In this document: one piece after another, positions 43,407 to 52,463 of the stretch
How positions within the stretch are numbered: position 1 is the stretch's first letter
Layout: the number at the start of each line of letters is the position of its first letter
Assembly: GCA_016209225.1 (NCBI GenBank)
Contig: JACQWO010000020.1
Coordinates: forward strand, 1 to 54,410
Origin: Desulfobacterales bacterium
GTDB taxonomy: Bacteria > Desulfobacterota > UBA8473
Direction: 5' to 3'
Length of the DNA: 54,410 bases
Translations under genes and position numbers: made by a program
The notes under the pieces: generated by a model
What the model saw: the letters and a program-made list of their open reading frames with translations, nothing else
Databases searched by the model: none
What the model was told of the DNA's origin: nothing

Positions 43407-43652
43407 TTACTCATCACTAATCTCAAATTGATAATCCTCTATTACCGGATTCGTCAACAATTTCTCACACATCTCCCTGATCCTCGTATCAGCTTTATCC
43501 CTTTCAATATCACCGAATTTAACTTCCATATACTTCCCTAATCTTATATCTCTTACCTCTTTATAGCCAAGGGATTCTAAGGAATGCCGTACTGCCTTCC
43601 CCTGGGGATCCAGCACACCTTTCTTCAGCGTCACATATATCTTTGCCAGCAA
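43407..43652 (-). CDS. purS: Phosphoribosylformylglycinamidine synthase, PurS subunit
   Basis: An 81-residue protein: AKIYVTLKKGVLDPQGKAVR at the start, then SLGYKEVRDIRLGKYMEV and MCEKLLTNPVIEDYQFEI. This is a complete PurS, which bridges PurQ and small PurL. It starts with TTG after aaggagataaaaa. It lies 11 nt after purB. Presence of PurS confirms that the missing part of purL belongs to the small-PurL type rather than the fused large enzyme. Confidence 0.95.
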   Translation of the reverse strand: MLAKIYVTLKKGVLDPQGKAVRHSLESLGYKEVRDIRLGKYMEVKFGDIERDKADTRIREMCEKLLTNPVIEDYQFEISDE

Positions 43653-43663
43653 TTTTTATCTCC

Positions 43664-44956
43664 TTATCCAAACACTCTCTGAAAGATTTCATCTATGTGT
43701 CTTAGGTGCCAATTAATATCAAAGCATTCTTCTACTTCGTTTTCAGTTAAATGCTTCATTATAGCCTTATCCTGTAAGATTAACTCTCTAAAATAAGTAC
43801 CCTCCTTCCATACCCTCATGGCATTTCTCTGAACCATTTCATAGGCATCTTCACGGTTTACCCCTTTTCTAGTAAGCGCCAAAAGCAACCCTTGAGAGAA
43901 GATCAAACCATGTGTTCGATACAGATTGTTCAGCATGTTTTCCGGGTATATCTGTAAACCGTCTATAAGACCGGTAATCCTATTCAACATGAAATCAACA
44001 AGCATAGTACTGTCCGGCAATATAATCCTTTCCACCGATGAATGGCTGATGTCTCTCTCATGCCAGAGAGCTATGTTCTCCAATGCTGCCAAAGAATTTG
44101 ATCTTACTACCCTGGCCAGGCCGGAGAGGTTTTCAGAGAGGATAGGATTCCGTTTGTGGGGCATAGCAGAAGACCCCTTTTGCCCCCCAGAAAAAAACTC
44201 TTCCGCTTCCAGTACCTCGGTGCGCTGCAGGTGTCTGATTTCTGTAGCAAATTTATCAACAGAGCTTGCTATTATTGCCAATGTGGTGAGGTACTCAGCA
44301 TATCTATCTCTCTGGATAATCTGGGTTGAAATAGGAGCAGGCTTTAGATCAGACCTCTGGCAGACGTATCCTTCTACAAAGGGAGGAATAAAGGCAAAAG
44401 TCCCTACTGCCCCGGAAATCTTGCCATAGCCTATGGTATCCTTTGCCTTCCTCATTCTATCAAGATTCCTTTTGGTCTCATCATACCAAACTGCGATCTT
44501 CATACCAAAAGTAATGGGCTCGGCATGAATACCATGGGTTCTTCCAACCATTACCGTGTCTTTGTACTGATATGCCTTCTTCTTCAAAACGGAAAGCATA
44601 CGTTCCAAGTCAGCGATTATTATATCGGCTGCTTCTCTCAGAATAACGGCCATTGAAGTGTCAAGGATATCAGAAGATGTCAAACCCATGTGGATATATC
44701 TAGAATTCTCTCCTACATATTCTCCTACACAGGTAAGGAAGGCAATAACATCGTGTTTTGTAACCTTTTCTATCTCCTCGATCCTCTTTATGTCAAATCT
44801 GGCATTCTCCTTTATGTTTTTGAGAGCATCTGGAGGAATCTCACCCAGTTCAGCAAGGGCCTCGCATACGAGCATTTCTATCTTAAGCCACTTGTTGAAC
44901 CTGTTCTCGGCTTCCCATATCATGGCCATTTCTTTTCTTGTATAACGTGGAATCAA
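43664..44956 (-). CDS. purB: Adenylosuccinate lyase
   Basis: A 430-residue homotetrameric lyase. It releases fumarate from SAICAR and from adenylosuccinate. Signature GSSAMPHKRNPILSENLSGL (with flexible catalytic-loop Ser) is present. The catalytic His lies in MVGRTHGIHAEPITFG, and HMGLTSSDILDTSMAV is typical. It starts with TTG seven bases after aaggagg; no ATG lies nearby upstream. It is the first gene of the purine run purB-purS-purQ-purL-purF-pyrE, divergent from the amidohydrolase. Confidence 0.95.
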   Translation of the reverse strand: MIPRYTRKEMAMIWEAENRFNKWLKIEMLVCEALAELGEIPPDALKNIKENARFDIKRIEEIEKVTKHDVIAFLTCVGEYVGENSRYIHMGLTSSDILDTSMAVILREAADIIIADLERMLSVLKKKAYQYKDTVMVGRTHGIHAEPITFGMKIAVWYDETKRNLDRMRKAKDTIGYGKISGAVGTFAFIPPFVEGYVCQRSDLKPAPISTQIIQRDRYAEYLTTLAIIASSVDKFATEIRHLQRTEVLEAEEFFSGGQKGSSAMPHKRNPILSENLSGLARVVRSNSLAALENIALWHERDISHSSVERIILPDSTMLVDFMLNRITGLIDGLQIYPENMLNNLYRTHGLIFSQGLLLALTRKGVNREDAYEMVQRNAMRVWKEGTYFRELILQDKAIMKHLTENEVEECFDINWHLRHIDEIFQRVFG

Positions 44957-45129
44957 GACTTGCCTCCTTATCTTTGTTCAAGCTTAAAGGGGAAGTTTGT
45001 TAATTAATTCAAGGTGAATCAAATATGAAAAACTCCCATAAGGTGAGGGTAAATTAGCAACTTTTAATTGAAAAGTCAATCGAAAAGCTCTAAGAAAGAG
45101 GAGAAGTCAAAAACAGAAGCTAAAAGTGC

Positions 45130-45159
45130 TTGACCTTTCTATTAGTTATCCCATAAAAT
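45130..45159 (+). promoter_or_regulatory. Probable sigma70-type promoter for the amidohydrolase gene
   Basis: TTGACC (45130-45135) and TAAAAT (45154-45159) are spaced by 18 nt. They lie 43 nt upstream of the start codon and before the strong ribosome site aaaggaggt. Confidence 0.5.
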
Positions 45160-45201
45160 AGAAAAAGGTTGTCATAAAAAATGCAAAAGGAGGTTTTCTA
45201 A

Positions 45202-46332
45202 ATGACTGAAGGCTCTAAAAACGAAGTACAGGAAAAAGTAGAAAAGCTGTATGAGGAGGCAAGGTCTGCATTGAATGCCAGATACTACATGGATGCAGAG
45301 AGGATATTCAAACAGGCGCTGGAATTGTTAAAAGAAGCAAAAGACGACAGCAATACCGCCGAGTGTGAAAAAGAGATCGAAAGAGTTCAGGCAGAAAGTG
45401 CTGCTTTTTCACCTGTGCCGGCCATAGATAATCACGCCCATCCTATGTTTCGGGATGATTTAAAAAAGAATCCCGGTCTTTTTATGGCGGCAAAACATTT
45501 CAGACTTAAGGAAGAAGTTATCCCAAAAGGCCTGGATGATATGATAAAAGATATGGATAATGCCAACGTGGAAAAGGCTTTAATAATGGGGCTGGACACT
45601 TCAAAGTCAGATCATTGGGCGTTTAAAGAATCAATGTTAAGCAATGACAAGGTTGCTAAATTGGTATCACAGTATCCCAACAGGTTCATAGGGTATGGTT
45701 CGGTCGACCCCAGAAGAGAGGACGCTGCGGAAGAGACTGAAAGGTGTATAAAAGAGCTGGGTTTAAAAGGCATGAAGTTCCATCCAGCTGCTGTGAGTAC
45801 ATATCCAAATGACGAGAAGCTTTTCTACCCCATTTATGAAAAGTGTGTGGAGCACAATGTTCCTGTCCAGAGTCACTGTGGAACGACAGGGATGTATTTC
45901 ACAAAGATCAAATACATGATGCCCCTCTACTATGATGATGTGGCGGTGGATTTCCCCACCTTAAAACTGATACTCCTTCATTTCGGTGTCGGGGGATGGC
46001 ATGATCAGGCCATGTCACTGGCATTCAGGCATCCCAATGTGTATCTGGACATATCAGGTGCTTCTCCCAGGATATATCCCCAAAGCCTCGTGATATCTGC
46101 TAACACCCCCTTCTATCAGCCAAAGATTCTTTTCGGGACGGATTATCCCTTTGTAGGAATGCAATCATGGTTTAAGGCTTTTAAACAACTGAAAGGATTC
46201 GGCTGGAGTGAAGAGACACAGAAAAAGGTTCTAAGGGAGAATTTTATTCGTTTACATGATTCAGAACCGGTATCGCCTCTGGATATGCTAAGGAAAGAAG
46301 GAATTGATGTTCCCAAGGATGCAAAGAGATAG
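45202..46332 (+). CDS. Amidohydrolase (TIM-barrel metal hydrolase) with N-terminal helical repeat
   Basis: A 376-residue protein. The first about 65 residues form a TPR-like helical pair (YEEARSALNARYYMDAERIF, then KQALELLKEAKDD). From about residue 74 follows an amidohydrolase-2 type barrel: AIDNHAHPMF (H-x-H metal site), KGMKFHPAAVS, VPVQSHCGTTGMYF, LILLHFGVGGWHDQ, and FGTDYPFVGMQSW with the Asp ligand. Family members are decarboxylases or hydrolases of aromatic or cyclic acids. The substrate is unknown. A helical prefix on this family is unusual. ATG follows aaaggaggttttctaa. A tiny Cys-rich gene follows after 7 nt. Confidence 0.85.
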   Translation: MTEGSKNEVQEKVEKLYEEARSALNARYYMDAERIFKQALELLKEAKDDSNTAECEKEIERVQAESAAFSPVPAIDNHAHPMFRDDLKKNPGLFMAAKHFRLKEEVIPKGLDDMIKDMDNANVEKALIMGLDTSKSDHWAFKESMLSNDKVAKLVSQYPNRFIGYGSVDPRREDAAEETERCIKELGLKGMKFHPAAVSTYPNDEKLFYPIYEKCVEHNVPVQSHCGTTGMYFTKIKYMMPLYYDDVAVDFPTLKLILLHFGVGGWHDQAMSLAFRHPNVYLDISGASPRIYPQSLVISANTPFYQPKILFGTDYPFVGMQSWFKAFKQLKGFGWSEETQKKVLRENFIRLHDSEPVSPLDMLRKEGIDVPKDAKR

Positions 46333-46339
46333 AATTGAT

Positions 46340-46522
46340 ATGGCATTTATTGAAATTCCTGGTATTAAGGGAAAGATTTATGTCCCTGATGAAAAACCAG
46401 GACACACAAAAAAGCATGCTTGCAAGGACTGTTATTCATGTCAAATATGCAGTGATAATAGATGCCAATTATGTCTCCGACAGGGTTCTCATATTATAAA
46501 AAGGCGTTCCCAAGAGAAATAA
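46340..46522 (+). CDS. Small Cys-rich protein next to the amidohydrolase
   Basis: A 60-residue protein, MAFIEIPGIKGKIYVPDEKP, then KKHACKDCYSCQICSDNRCQ and LCLRQGSHIIKRR. Six Cys residues in C-x-x-C-x-x-C-x-x-C-x-x-x-x-C-x-x-C spacing could bind one or two metals (zinc or an Fe-S cluster). I choose the ATG at 46340; a longer overlapping frame starts inside the amidohydrolase gene. I do not know the family. Being 7 nt after the amidohydrolase, it is probably co-translated and may be a partner. Confidence 0.5.
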   Translation: MAFIEIPGIKGKIYVPDEKPGHTKKHACKDCYSCQICSDNRCQLCLRQGSHIIKRRSQEK

Positions 46523-46619
46523 AACTTCCTGCTCTTACCTTTTTATTCTTAAGATGGAGGAGGAACAGAGGGAAAAAGAAACTGTTTCCATTGCTGAATG
46601 GATCAACGGGCAAAAATTT

Positions 46620-46655
46620 AAGGGGTTAGTTACTTTAACTAACCCCTTGATTTTT
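46620..46655 (+). terminator. Bidirectional rho-independent terminator
   Basis: A perfect 12-bp stem, aaggggttagtt / aactaacccctt, with a 5-nt loop, is followed by gattttttt on the plus strand. It fits termination of the amidohydrolase operon. On the minus strand it lies just after tRNA-Ala with aaattttt beyond, so it can end that transcript too. Confidence 0.85.
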
Positions 46656-46656
46656 T

Positions 46657-46732
<76 letters not shown>

Positions 46733-46746
46733 TTCATTTTTCTAAT

Positions 46747-46774
46747 AAAAAACCCATAATTGATTGGGTTTTTT
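46747..46774. terminator. Second bidirectional terminator-like hairpin upstream of tRNA-Ala
   Basis: aaaaaaccca (47-56) pairs with tgggtttttt (65-74) over an 8-nt loop, with A- and T-runs on both sides. On the minus strand it would end read-through from the kinase gene. Its place only 15 nt before the mature tRNA-Ala is odd, since no room for a promoter is left between them. Confidence 0.6.
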
Positions 46775-46814
46775 ATGACGTACCATAAAATCAATTTCGC
46801 GTCAAGGTTTTTTG

Positions 46815-46844
46815 TTGACAGTTAGGTTGGGTTTTGCTTATAAT
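46815..46844 (+). promoter_or_regulatory. Promoter of tRNA-Leu
   Basis: Consensus TTGACA (46815-46820) and TATAAT (46839-46844), 18 nt apart, end 47 nt upstream of the mature tRNA. Confidence 0.8.
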
Positions 46845-46891
46845 TCCAGTCAATATTATAGATATGGAAGTGGTGCCCAAATAAGCTAACT

Positions 46892-46978
46892 GCCGGAGTG
46901 GTGAAACTGGTAGACGCAGGGGACTCAAAATCCCCCGCTCGCAAGGGCATGTCGGTTCGAGTCCGACCTCCGGCACCA
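46892..46978 (+). tRNA. tRNA-Leu (anticodon CAA)
   Basis: An 87-nt class II tRNA with a long variable arm (CGCTCGCAAGGGCATG region) and encoded CCA. The acceptor stem GCCGGAG pairs with CTCCGGC. The anticodon stem GGGGA/TCCCC holds CTCAAAA, giving CAA, which reads the leucine codon TTG. The T arm is GTCGG TTCGAGT CCGAC. Confidence 0.97.
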
Positions 46979-46994
46979 AAATAAAATCAAGGGC

Positions 46995-48596
46995 TTAGCT
47001 GTCTAAAATCTCTCTTAGTTTTTCCGAAAGCTGCTTCATGTTGTAGGGCTTCTGGATAAAACCATTGCAACCCAGTCCCAGTATTTCCATTGCCTTACCG
47101 TTTATAGCATACCCACTAGAAAGAAGAATCTTCAGATCAGGATTTGTCTGCTTTAACCTATAATATGTCTCATTACCACCCATGTCAGGCATAATCATAT
47201 CCATAATAACTATATGAATTTTCTCTTTATCTTTCTTACAGATATCTACAGCTTCCCTCCCGCTTGTTGCTATTGACACCTTATAACCCAAGCTATCCAA
47301 CATCTCCTTGACAACATCTAAAATCATCTCCTCATCATCTACAAGGAGGACATTCTCAGAACCTCTCAATACGCCTTCCTTTAATTTCCTTTCTTCGATA
47401 ACCTCACTTTCCGACGCCGGCAGATAGATATTAAAAGTAGTTCCTTCGCCCTTTTCACTGTAAACATTGATGATCCCTTTATGATTCTTCACGATTCCAT
47501 AAACAGAGGCAAGTCCCAAACCTGTTCCTCTGCCCATCTCCTTAGTGGTAAAAAATGGTTCGAATATCCTTTGCTGGGTTGCTTCATCCATACCCACCCC
47601 GGTATCTGTAACAGATATTTTTACATATCTCCCGGGGTCCACCTTATAGTGCTTTCTATGGTCATCATTAATAATAACGTTCTCTGTCTCAATGTATATA
47701 TCTCCGCCACTTGGCATCGCCTGCCATGCATTGATAAATAGGTTCATCAACACTTGTTCAATCTGTCCCTGGTCCGCATCCGCTGTCCAAATGTCCTTCT
47801 GATATTTCCTGTGAATATTGATCTCCTTCCTGGTACGGCCGAACATGTCGGATGTCTTTTTAACAATTTCATTCAGGTTCGTCGGTTTGACCTCGTATTT
47901 ACCACCTCTGGCAAAGCCTAAGACTTGTTTGGTTAAATCTGTTGCACTCTTAACACAACCCTCTATCCCTCTTAGCTGTTCAAAATGGGGATGGGAAAGA
48001 TGGGTATCCATTAGCATCAAAGAGATACGTCCCTGAATTCCCATAAGTATGTTGTTAAAGTCATGGGCTATACCGCCTGCAAGTGTACCGACCGCCTCCA
48101 TCTTTTGAGCCTGCTGGAGTTGAGCTTCCAGTCTCTTTCTTTCCGTAATATCTGATAGATTGACCACCATCCCAACAGGCACTCCTTCGGCACCCTCGAT
48201 GAGTGAAGCGCTTAAAAGAATATCAAGAGTACGTCCGTCTTTAGTCAATCTCCTGGTCCAAACCTTCGCAGGTTCTCTATTACCATAATAATTATCATAG
48301 AGCTTTCTTATCCTTACAGAAATTCTCTCTTTTTCATCGTCAGGCACAAAGGGAATGCACCTTCCTTTTAGTTCATCCAAAGTCCAACCGAAAACCTGGG
48401 TAAATGCAGGGTTCAGATATTGCGGATGCCCCTGGTTGTCATATACCACAACAGGATCAGGATTTGCCTCAAAAATCGCTCTTAGCCTTTCCTGGCTCTC
48501 TCGCAGCGCATTTTCTGCCTGTTTGCGCTTAATAGCCTCTATCTTTAACTTCTTAACCCTTTGTTCCAATTCCTCATAGGTTGGTTTTTTAAGCAT
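46995..48596 (-). CDS. Hybrid sensor histidine kinase/response regulator (PAS-HisKA-HATPase-REC)
   Basis: A 533-residue cytoplasmic kinase with no membrane segment. A coiled-coil start KPTYEELEQRVKKLK is typical of deltaproteobacterial kinases. Then come one PAS domain (about 33-152), the H-box GGIAHDFNNILMG with phosphoacceptor H178, and an ATPase domain (about 240-395) with N box NLFINAWQAM, G1 DTGVGM and G2 GRGTGLGLASVYG. A C-terminal receiver (415-530) follows, with acidic DD (420-421), phosphate acceptor D466 and Lys in IQKPYN. Stimulus and output are unknown: no response-regulator output domain lies nearby, so a separate partner or phosphorelay is likely. It ends 16 nt before tRNA-Leu on the other strand. 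Confidence 0.93.
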   Translation of the reverse strand: MLKKPTYEELEQRVKKLKIEAIKRKQAENALRESQERLRAIFEANPDPVVVYDNQGHPQYLNPAFTQVFGWTLDELKGRCIPFVPDDEKERISVRIRKLYDNYYGNREPAKVWTRRLTKDGRTLDILLSASLIEGAEGVPVGMVVNLSDITERKRLEAQLQQAQKMEAVGTLAGGIAHDFNNILMGIQGRISLMLMDTHLSHPHFEQLRGIEGCVKSATDLTKQVLGFARGGKYEVKPTNLNEIVKKTSDMFGRTRKEINIHRKYQKDIWTADADQGQIEQVLMNLFINAWQAMPSGGDIYIETENVIINDDHRKHYKVDPGRYVKISVTDTGVGMDEATQQRIFEPFFTTKEMGRGTGLGLASVYGIVKNHKGIINVYSEKGEGTTFNIYLPASESEVIEERKLKEGVLRGSENVLLVDDEEMILDVVKEMLDSLGYKVSIATSGREAVDICKKDKEKIHIVIMDMIMPDMGGNETYYRLKQTNPDLKILLSSGYAINGKAMEILGLGCNGFIQKPYNMKQLSEKLREILDS

Positions 48597-48713
48597 CAGA
48601 TCACCCTCCGATTAACTAAAAAATCGTTATTTTATCTCAACACCATTAAAATTTCAATCACTTTTTCCGTACATCCATACATACTGTTATTAATAGGGAG
48701 ATTAAGAAAATCC

Positions 48714-48742
48714 TTGACTTTTTTTAGAAATATTTATAAATT
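48714..48742 (+). promoter_or_regulatory. Probable promoter of the zapB-like/zapA/6S unit
   Basis: TTGACT (48714-48719) and TAAATT (48737-48742) stand 17 nt apart, 59 nt before the start of the coiled-coil gene. The spacing is ideal; the -10 hexamer is weak. Confidence 0.45.
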
Positions 48743-48801
48743 AGAGGCTATCTTAAGAATCAGAGATAGGTTCCTAATCGAAAACTGATGAAAGGATAAG
48801 T

Positions 48802-49035
48802 ATGGTAGATATAAGCAGCTTTGAACAATTGGAAGGCAGAATAGATAAATTAATCAAACAAAGCACCTTTTTGAAAGAACAAAATAAGATTTTGTTAGAA
48901 AAGCTAAATCAAAAGGATCAGGATATACAGAAATTAACCGACAATATAGAGGAGCTCCACAAGGAAAGGACATTAGTATTTAACAAGGTTGTTGATCTAA
49001 TTGACAAACTAGAGCATATAGACTTATCAGATTAA
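48802..49035 (+). CDS. ZapB-like coiled-coil cell division protein
   Basis: A 77-residue protein that is almost wholly coiled coil (DISSFEQLEGRIDKLIKQST, then LKEQNKILLEKLNQKDQDIQ and KLTDNIEELHKERTLVFNKV). Length and composition equal ZapB (about 80 residues), which bundles FtsZ through ZapA. Its place 13 nt before zapA gives strong context. Sequence similarity between coiled coils is unspecific, so the name is inferred. ATG follows gaaaggataagt. Confidence 0.7.
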   Translation: MVDISSFEQLEGRIDKLIKQSTFLKEQNKILLEKLNQKDQDIQKLTDNIEELHKERTLVFNKVVDLIDKLEHIDLSD

Positions 49036-49048
49036 ACAGAGAGGAGCT

Positions 49049-49357
49049 TTGAAAAAAAATATAGATATTGAGATACTCGGCCATAAATATACGATTAAAA
49101 GCAATGAAGAAGAGGGTTTTGTTTATAACATAGTAGATTATTTAAACAAAAAAATAGAGGAGGTATTACGAACCACCACAACTGTTGACACCCTTAATGC
49201 AATCGTCGTAGTGGCTTTAAATATTACCAGCGATTTCTTCCGGATAAAAAATGAAGGGGGAGAGCTTAGGCAGCAGATTGAAGACAAATCGAGACATTTG
49301 ATTAGTTTAATTGACTCCTATGTTGATAATGAAGGGAACGTTTTAAGTAATAATTAA
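49049..49357 (+). CDS. zapA: Cell division protein ZapA
   Basis: A 102-residue protein. The N-terminal ZapA domain reads NIDIEILGHKYTIKSNEEEG (the usual 'v.I.G..Y.i...e.e'), then VYNIVDYLNKKIEEVL and LNAIVVVALNITSDFF. A C-terminal coiled coil (LRQQIEDKSRHLISLIDSY) forms the tetramer. ZapA crosslinks FtsZ filaments. It starts with TTG after gaggag. A 6S RNA candidate begins within 10 nt of its stop, as in many proteobacteria. Confidence 0.92.
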   Translation: MKKNIDIEILGHKYTIKSNEEEGFVYNIVDYLNKKIEEVLRTTTTVDTLNAIVVVALNITSDFFRIKNEGGELRQQIEDKSRHLISLIDSYVDNEGNVLSNN

Positions 49358-49365
49358 AACCCAAT

Positions 49366-49540
49366 TCCCCCTGCTATGTTCGTGATAAACATATAATTTT
49401 GAGCCAATATATCTAAAAAGGGAACCGTCTCTTATTGTGACAGGCATGCCCTCTTGAAGGGAAGTCTAAAGCAGTAATATGGTGCCCACCTAGTAGCCTA
49501 GGTTCAAAATAAACTGTTTACACGGCATTACGTGGGGGGC
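49366..49540 (+). ncRNA. ssrS: 6S RNA (SsrS) candidate downstream of zapA
   Basis: About 175 nt with 6S features. The ends pair: tatgttcgtgataaac (49375-49390) with gtttacacggcatta (49516-49530), and CCCCC (49367-49371) with a G-run (49534-49539). A gagccaatat segment recalls gagccgatat of E. coli 6S. The 3' part has acctagtagcctaggttcaa, the small 3' hairpin beside the central bubble. 6S RNA mimics an open promoter and holds sigma70 RNA polymerase in stationary phase. The location right after zapA is conserved in proteobacteria. Ends are approximate. Confidence 0.75.
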
Positions 49541-50087
49541 ATTAAGTGCTTTCTCGTTTTTGCTAAAAGTTTAATTTTAAAGTCAGGAGATATTTTTAGG
49601 ATAGGGGGAACGGAGTTAACTTAGTGATAATATGATAATAATAGAATAAGAGTTGGATAATACAGGTGAAAAGATATTGTTTTTAAGATTTGAAGAGAAT
49701 GTGATTCTTTTTACAATAACACCATATAACTAACACGGATTGAACAACTAAAGGAAATTATCATTTTAGGTCGATTAAATGACTGTACAAATAAAGTTTT
49801 CGTGGTTAGACAGTTATATACCAATAGAGGATGCCTTTTATGGTTGTCTATCGGTCATGTAATACGTGAAAAGTTGCAACAATTATGAGTTATATGGGCT
49901 AGATATTTAAACTTAAAAACTTTTCAAGCGATTCGAGTTAGTCTTCCGTTTCACCTATCATTAATCATTCCAACCCCTGCTTTCATCAAATATCGAAATC
50001 ATTGGCTAAGTTCTAAAACTGGACAATTATCTCCTGTTAGAAGCTTTTTTAATAAGTTAACCGTATAGGAGGGAGGTGTTATATAAA
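49541..50087. other. AT-rich gene-free stretch between 6S RNA and rny
   Basis: No convincing gene, RNA or repeat. A 59-codon open frame without start (49892-50068) exists on the plus strand but shows no family motif. It contains the rny promoter somewhere; several AT-rich candidates are equal. The end (taggagggagg, 50065-50076) is the rny ribosome site. Confidence 0.4.
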
Positions 50088-51653
50088 TTGGGGATCTCTA
50101 TGGAACTGTTTATATACTTTTTACTAACTTTGGGCATTGGTGCTTTGATCGGTTTTATCCTTAGCAAAAGGTTTACCGAAGGTAGGATTAAACTTGCAGA
50201 AAATACTGTAATAAAGATAGTTGACGATGCTAAAAGAGAGGCTGAAAACATTAAAAAGGAGGCTATGCTCCAAGCTAAAGATTACCTTTTCCAAGCAAAG
50301 ACAGAATTTGAAAAGGAAACCAAGGAAAGAAAGACTGAACTACAAAAGCTAGAGAGAAGATTCTTGCAAAAAGAAGAACACCTTGACAAAAAAGTAAACT
50401 TACTTGACCAGAAAGAGGTTAGTATCTCTAAAAGGGAAAAGAATCTGGTTCAACTAGAAAAAGAAATCTCGGAGAAGGAAAGAAAATATAGCGCGTTAGT
50501 AAAAGAGCAAATGGAACAACTGGAAAAAATAGCTGAGATGTCATCTGAAAATGCCAAAAAAAGTTTAATGGAGTTGATGGAAAATGATGCCAAGCATGAA
50601 GCAGCCAAAAAGATAAAGAAAATCGAGGATGAGACCAGAGAAATGGCCGACAAGATAGCAAAAGACATAATTTCACTATCAATTGAAAGATATGCTGCTG
50701 ATTGTGTTACTGAAAAGACGGTTTCTGTGGTGAGCCTTCCAAATGATGAGATGAAAGGACGAATCATAGGAAGAGAAGGAAGAAATATTCGTGCGATTGA
50801 GGCAGCTACTGGGGTTGACTTAATCATTGATGATACCCCTGAGGCAGTTATCCTCTCAGGCCATAACCCCATAAGACGGGAAATAGCCAAAACCTCTTTG
50901 GAAAGACTTATAAACAATGGAAGAATTCATCCTGCCAGAATAGAAGAGATTGTTGGAAAAGTTAAAGAAGAAATGGAGGTAACCCTTCGTGAAGCAGGAG
51001 AACAAGCTGCTTTCGATGTTGGAGTACATGGCATTCACTCCGAATTAATAAAACTTATAGGGAAGCTTAAATTTCGAACCAGCTTTGCTCAAAACGTATT
51101 TCAACATTCCTTAGAAGTAGCATTTATTTGTGGTATACTTGCATCCGAATTGAAAGTGGGGGTTAAGCAAGCAAAGAGAGCCGGGCTTCTTCACGACATT
51201 GGTAAAGCGGTAGATCATGAAGTAGAAGGGTCTCATGCAATTATTGGTGCTAATTTAGCAAAGAAATATGGAGAGTCTCCAGAGATTATACATGCTATAT
51301 CAGCCCACCACAATGATGAATCTCCTCAATCTGTTTTAGCCGTTTTAATACAGGCAGCAGACACTCTGTCTGCCGCTAGACCAGGTGCCCGAAGAGAAAT
51401 GTTAGAGACTTATGTTAAACGTCTCGAAGACTTGGAAGGAATAGCAAATTCCTTCCCAGGGGTCAGCAAATCATATGCAGTCCAAGCTGGAAGAGAGCTG
51501 AGAGTCATTGTAGAAAGCTTGGCAATATCAGATGAAGACTCAATTATGACAGCCAGGGATATAGCAAAAAAGATAGAGGATGAATTGAGTTATCCAGGCC
51601 AGATTAAAATTACGGTTATCAGAGAAACCAGAGCCATTGAATATGCAAAATAA
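50088..51653 (+). CDS. rny: Ribonuclease Y
   Basis: An RNase Y of 521 residues from the TTG at 50088, about 11 nt after gggagg. An in-frame GTG at 50076 overlaps that site, and the ATG at 50100 is 23 nt away. One N-terminal membrane helix ([20 protein letters not shown]) anchors it. A long coiled coil (about 40-195) follows, then a KH domain ([20 protein letters not shown]), then the HD domain with metal ligands ([21 protein letters not shown]). It is an endoribonuclease that starts mRNA decay at the membrane. It stands in a conserved order rny-ymdB, with ymdB 12 nt downstream. Confidence 0.95.
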   Translation: MGISMELFIYFLLTLGIGALIGFILSKRFTEGRIKLAENTVIKIVDDAKREAENIKKEAMLQAKDYLFQAKTEFEKETKERKTELQKLERRFLQKEEHLDKKVNLLDQKEVSISKREKNLVQLEKEISEKERKYSALVKEQMEQLEKIAEMSSENAKKSLMELMENDAKHEAAKKIKKIEDETREMADKIAKDIISLSIERYAADCVTEKTVSVVSLPNDEMKGRIIGREGRNIRAIEAATGVDLIIDDTPEAVILSGHNPIRREIAKTSLERLINNGRIHPARIEEIVGKVKEEMEVTLREAGEQAAFDVGVHGIHSELIKLIGKLKFRTSFAQNVFQHSLEVAFICGILASELKVGVKQAKRAGLLHDIGKAVDHEVEGSHAIIGANLAKKYGESPEIIHAISAHHNDESPQSVLAVLIQAADTLSAARPGARREMLETYVKRLEDLEGIANSFPGVSKSYAVQAGRELRVIVESLAISDEDSIMTARDIAKKIEDELSYPGQIKITVIRETRAIEYAK

Positions 51654-51665
51654 AGGAGGATTTTT

Positions 51666-52451
51666 TTGAGGATTCTGTTCATTGGGGATATAGTTGGTAA
51701 ACCAGGCAGACGAGCTATTTTCGAGCTTTTAAATAATATCAAAGATTCTTACAAGGTCGACTTGATTATTGCTAATGCAGAGAACGCATCGGGAGGGTTC
51801 GGTGTTACTCTAAAGATTATTAGGGAATTACTGGATAATGGTATAGATTTATTAACTTCAGGCAACCACATCTGGGACAAAAAGGAGATTGTTGAATGGT
51901 TCAATGAGGAAAAACACTTGCTACGTCCAGCTAATTACCCTGCGGAAAACCCTGGTGCTGGTAGTGCCATTCTTAGGACACCCCTAGGAGAAAATATAGG
52001 AGTTTTAAACTTGCTGGGCAGGGTATTTATGAATACTGTAGACTGCCCTTTTAAAACTGCTATAGAGGAAGTCAACAAATTAAAAGAGAAAACCAACGTC
52101 ATCCTTATAGACATTCACGCCGAGGCTACCTCTGAAAAAATAGCAATGGGCTGGTTTCTCGATGGAAAAGTAAGTGCTGTTATTGGAACACATACCCATA
52201 TCCAAACAGCAGACGAAAGAATTCTGCCAAAAGGAACTGCATATATTACCGATGTAGGTATGACAGGTGCTATGGATTCGGTAATAGGTATAGAAAAGGA
52301 AATTGTTATAGAACGTTTTTTAACCCAAAGACCTCAAAGATTTAAAGTAGCGAAAAGAGATATACAACTTAATGCTGTATTAATAGATATTGACCCACAA
52401 ACTGGCAAAAGCAACAGTATTAAAAGATTAAAAATGGATTTAAATATTTAA
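51666..52451 (+). CDS. ymdB: YmdB-type metallophosphoesterase (2',3'-cAMP phosphodiesterase)
   Basis: A 261-residue TIGR00282-family enzyme. Metal-binding motifs: FIGDIVGKPGRRAIFELL, NAENASGGFG, LTSGNHIWDKKEI, DIHAEATSEKIAMGWFLDGK and VIGTHTHIQTADERILPKGT. The Bacillus enzyme hydrolyses 2',3'-cyclic AMP, and the gene usually follows rny, as here. It starts with TTG after aaaggaggattttt. Probably co-transcribed with rny and tyrS. Confidence 0.92.
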   Translation: MRILFIGDIVGKPGRRAIFELLNNIKDSYKVDLIIANAENASGGFGVTLKIIRELLDNGIDLLTSGNHIWDKKEIVEWFNEEKHLLRPANYPAENPGAGSAILRTPLGENIGVLNLLGRVFMNTVDCPFKTAIEEVNKLKEKTNVILIDIHAEATSEKIAMGWFLDGKVSAVIGTHTHIQTADERILPKGTAYITDVGMTGAMDSVIGIEKEIVIERFLTQRPQRFKVAKRDIQLNAVLIDIDPQTGKSNSIKRLKMDLNI

Positions 52452-52463
52452 AAAGGTATTAAG

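Noticed and set aside
44957-45129. A purine riboswitch or PurR box upstream of purB
   Set aside because: No purine-aptamer core (paired stems with the conserved loop sequences) or clear palindromic operator could be read on the minus strand.
49892-50068. A 59-codon open frame before rny as a gene or transposase remnant
   Set aside because: It has no start codon, no ribosome site and no recognisable motif; chance is enough in AT-rich DNA.
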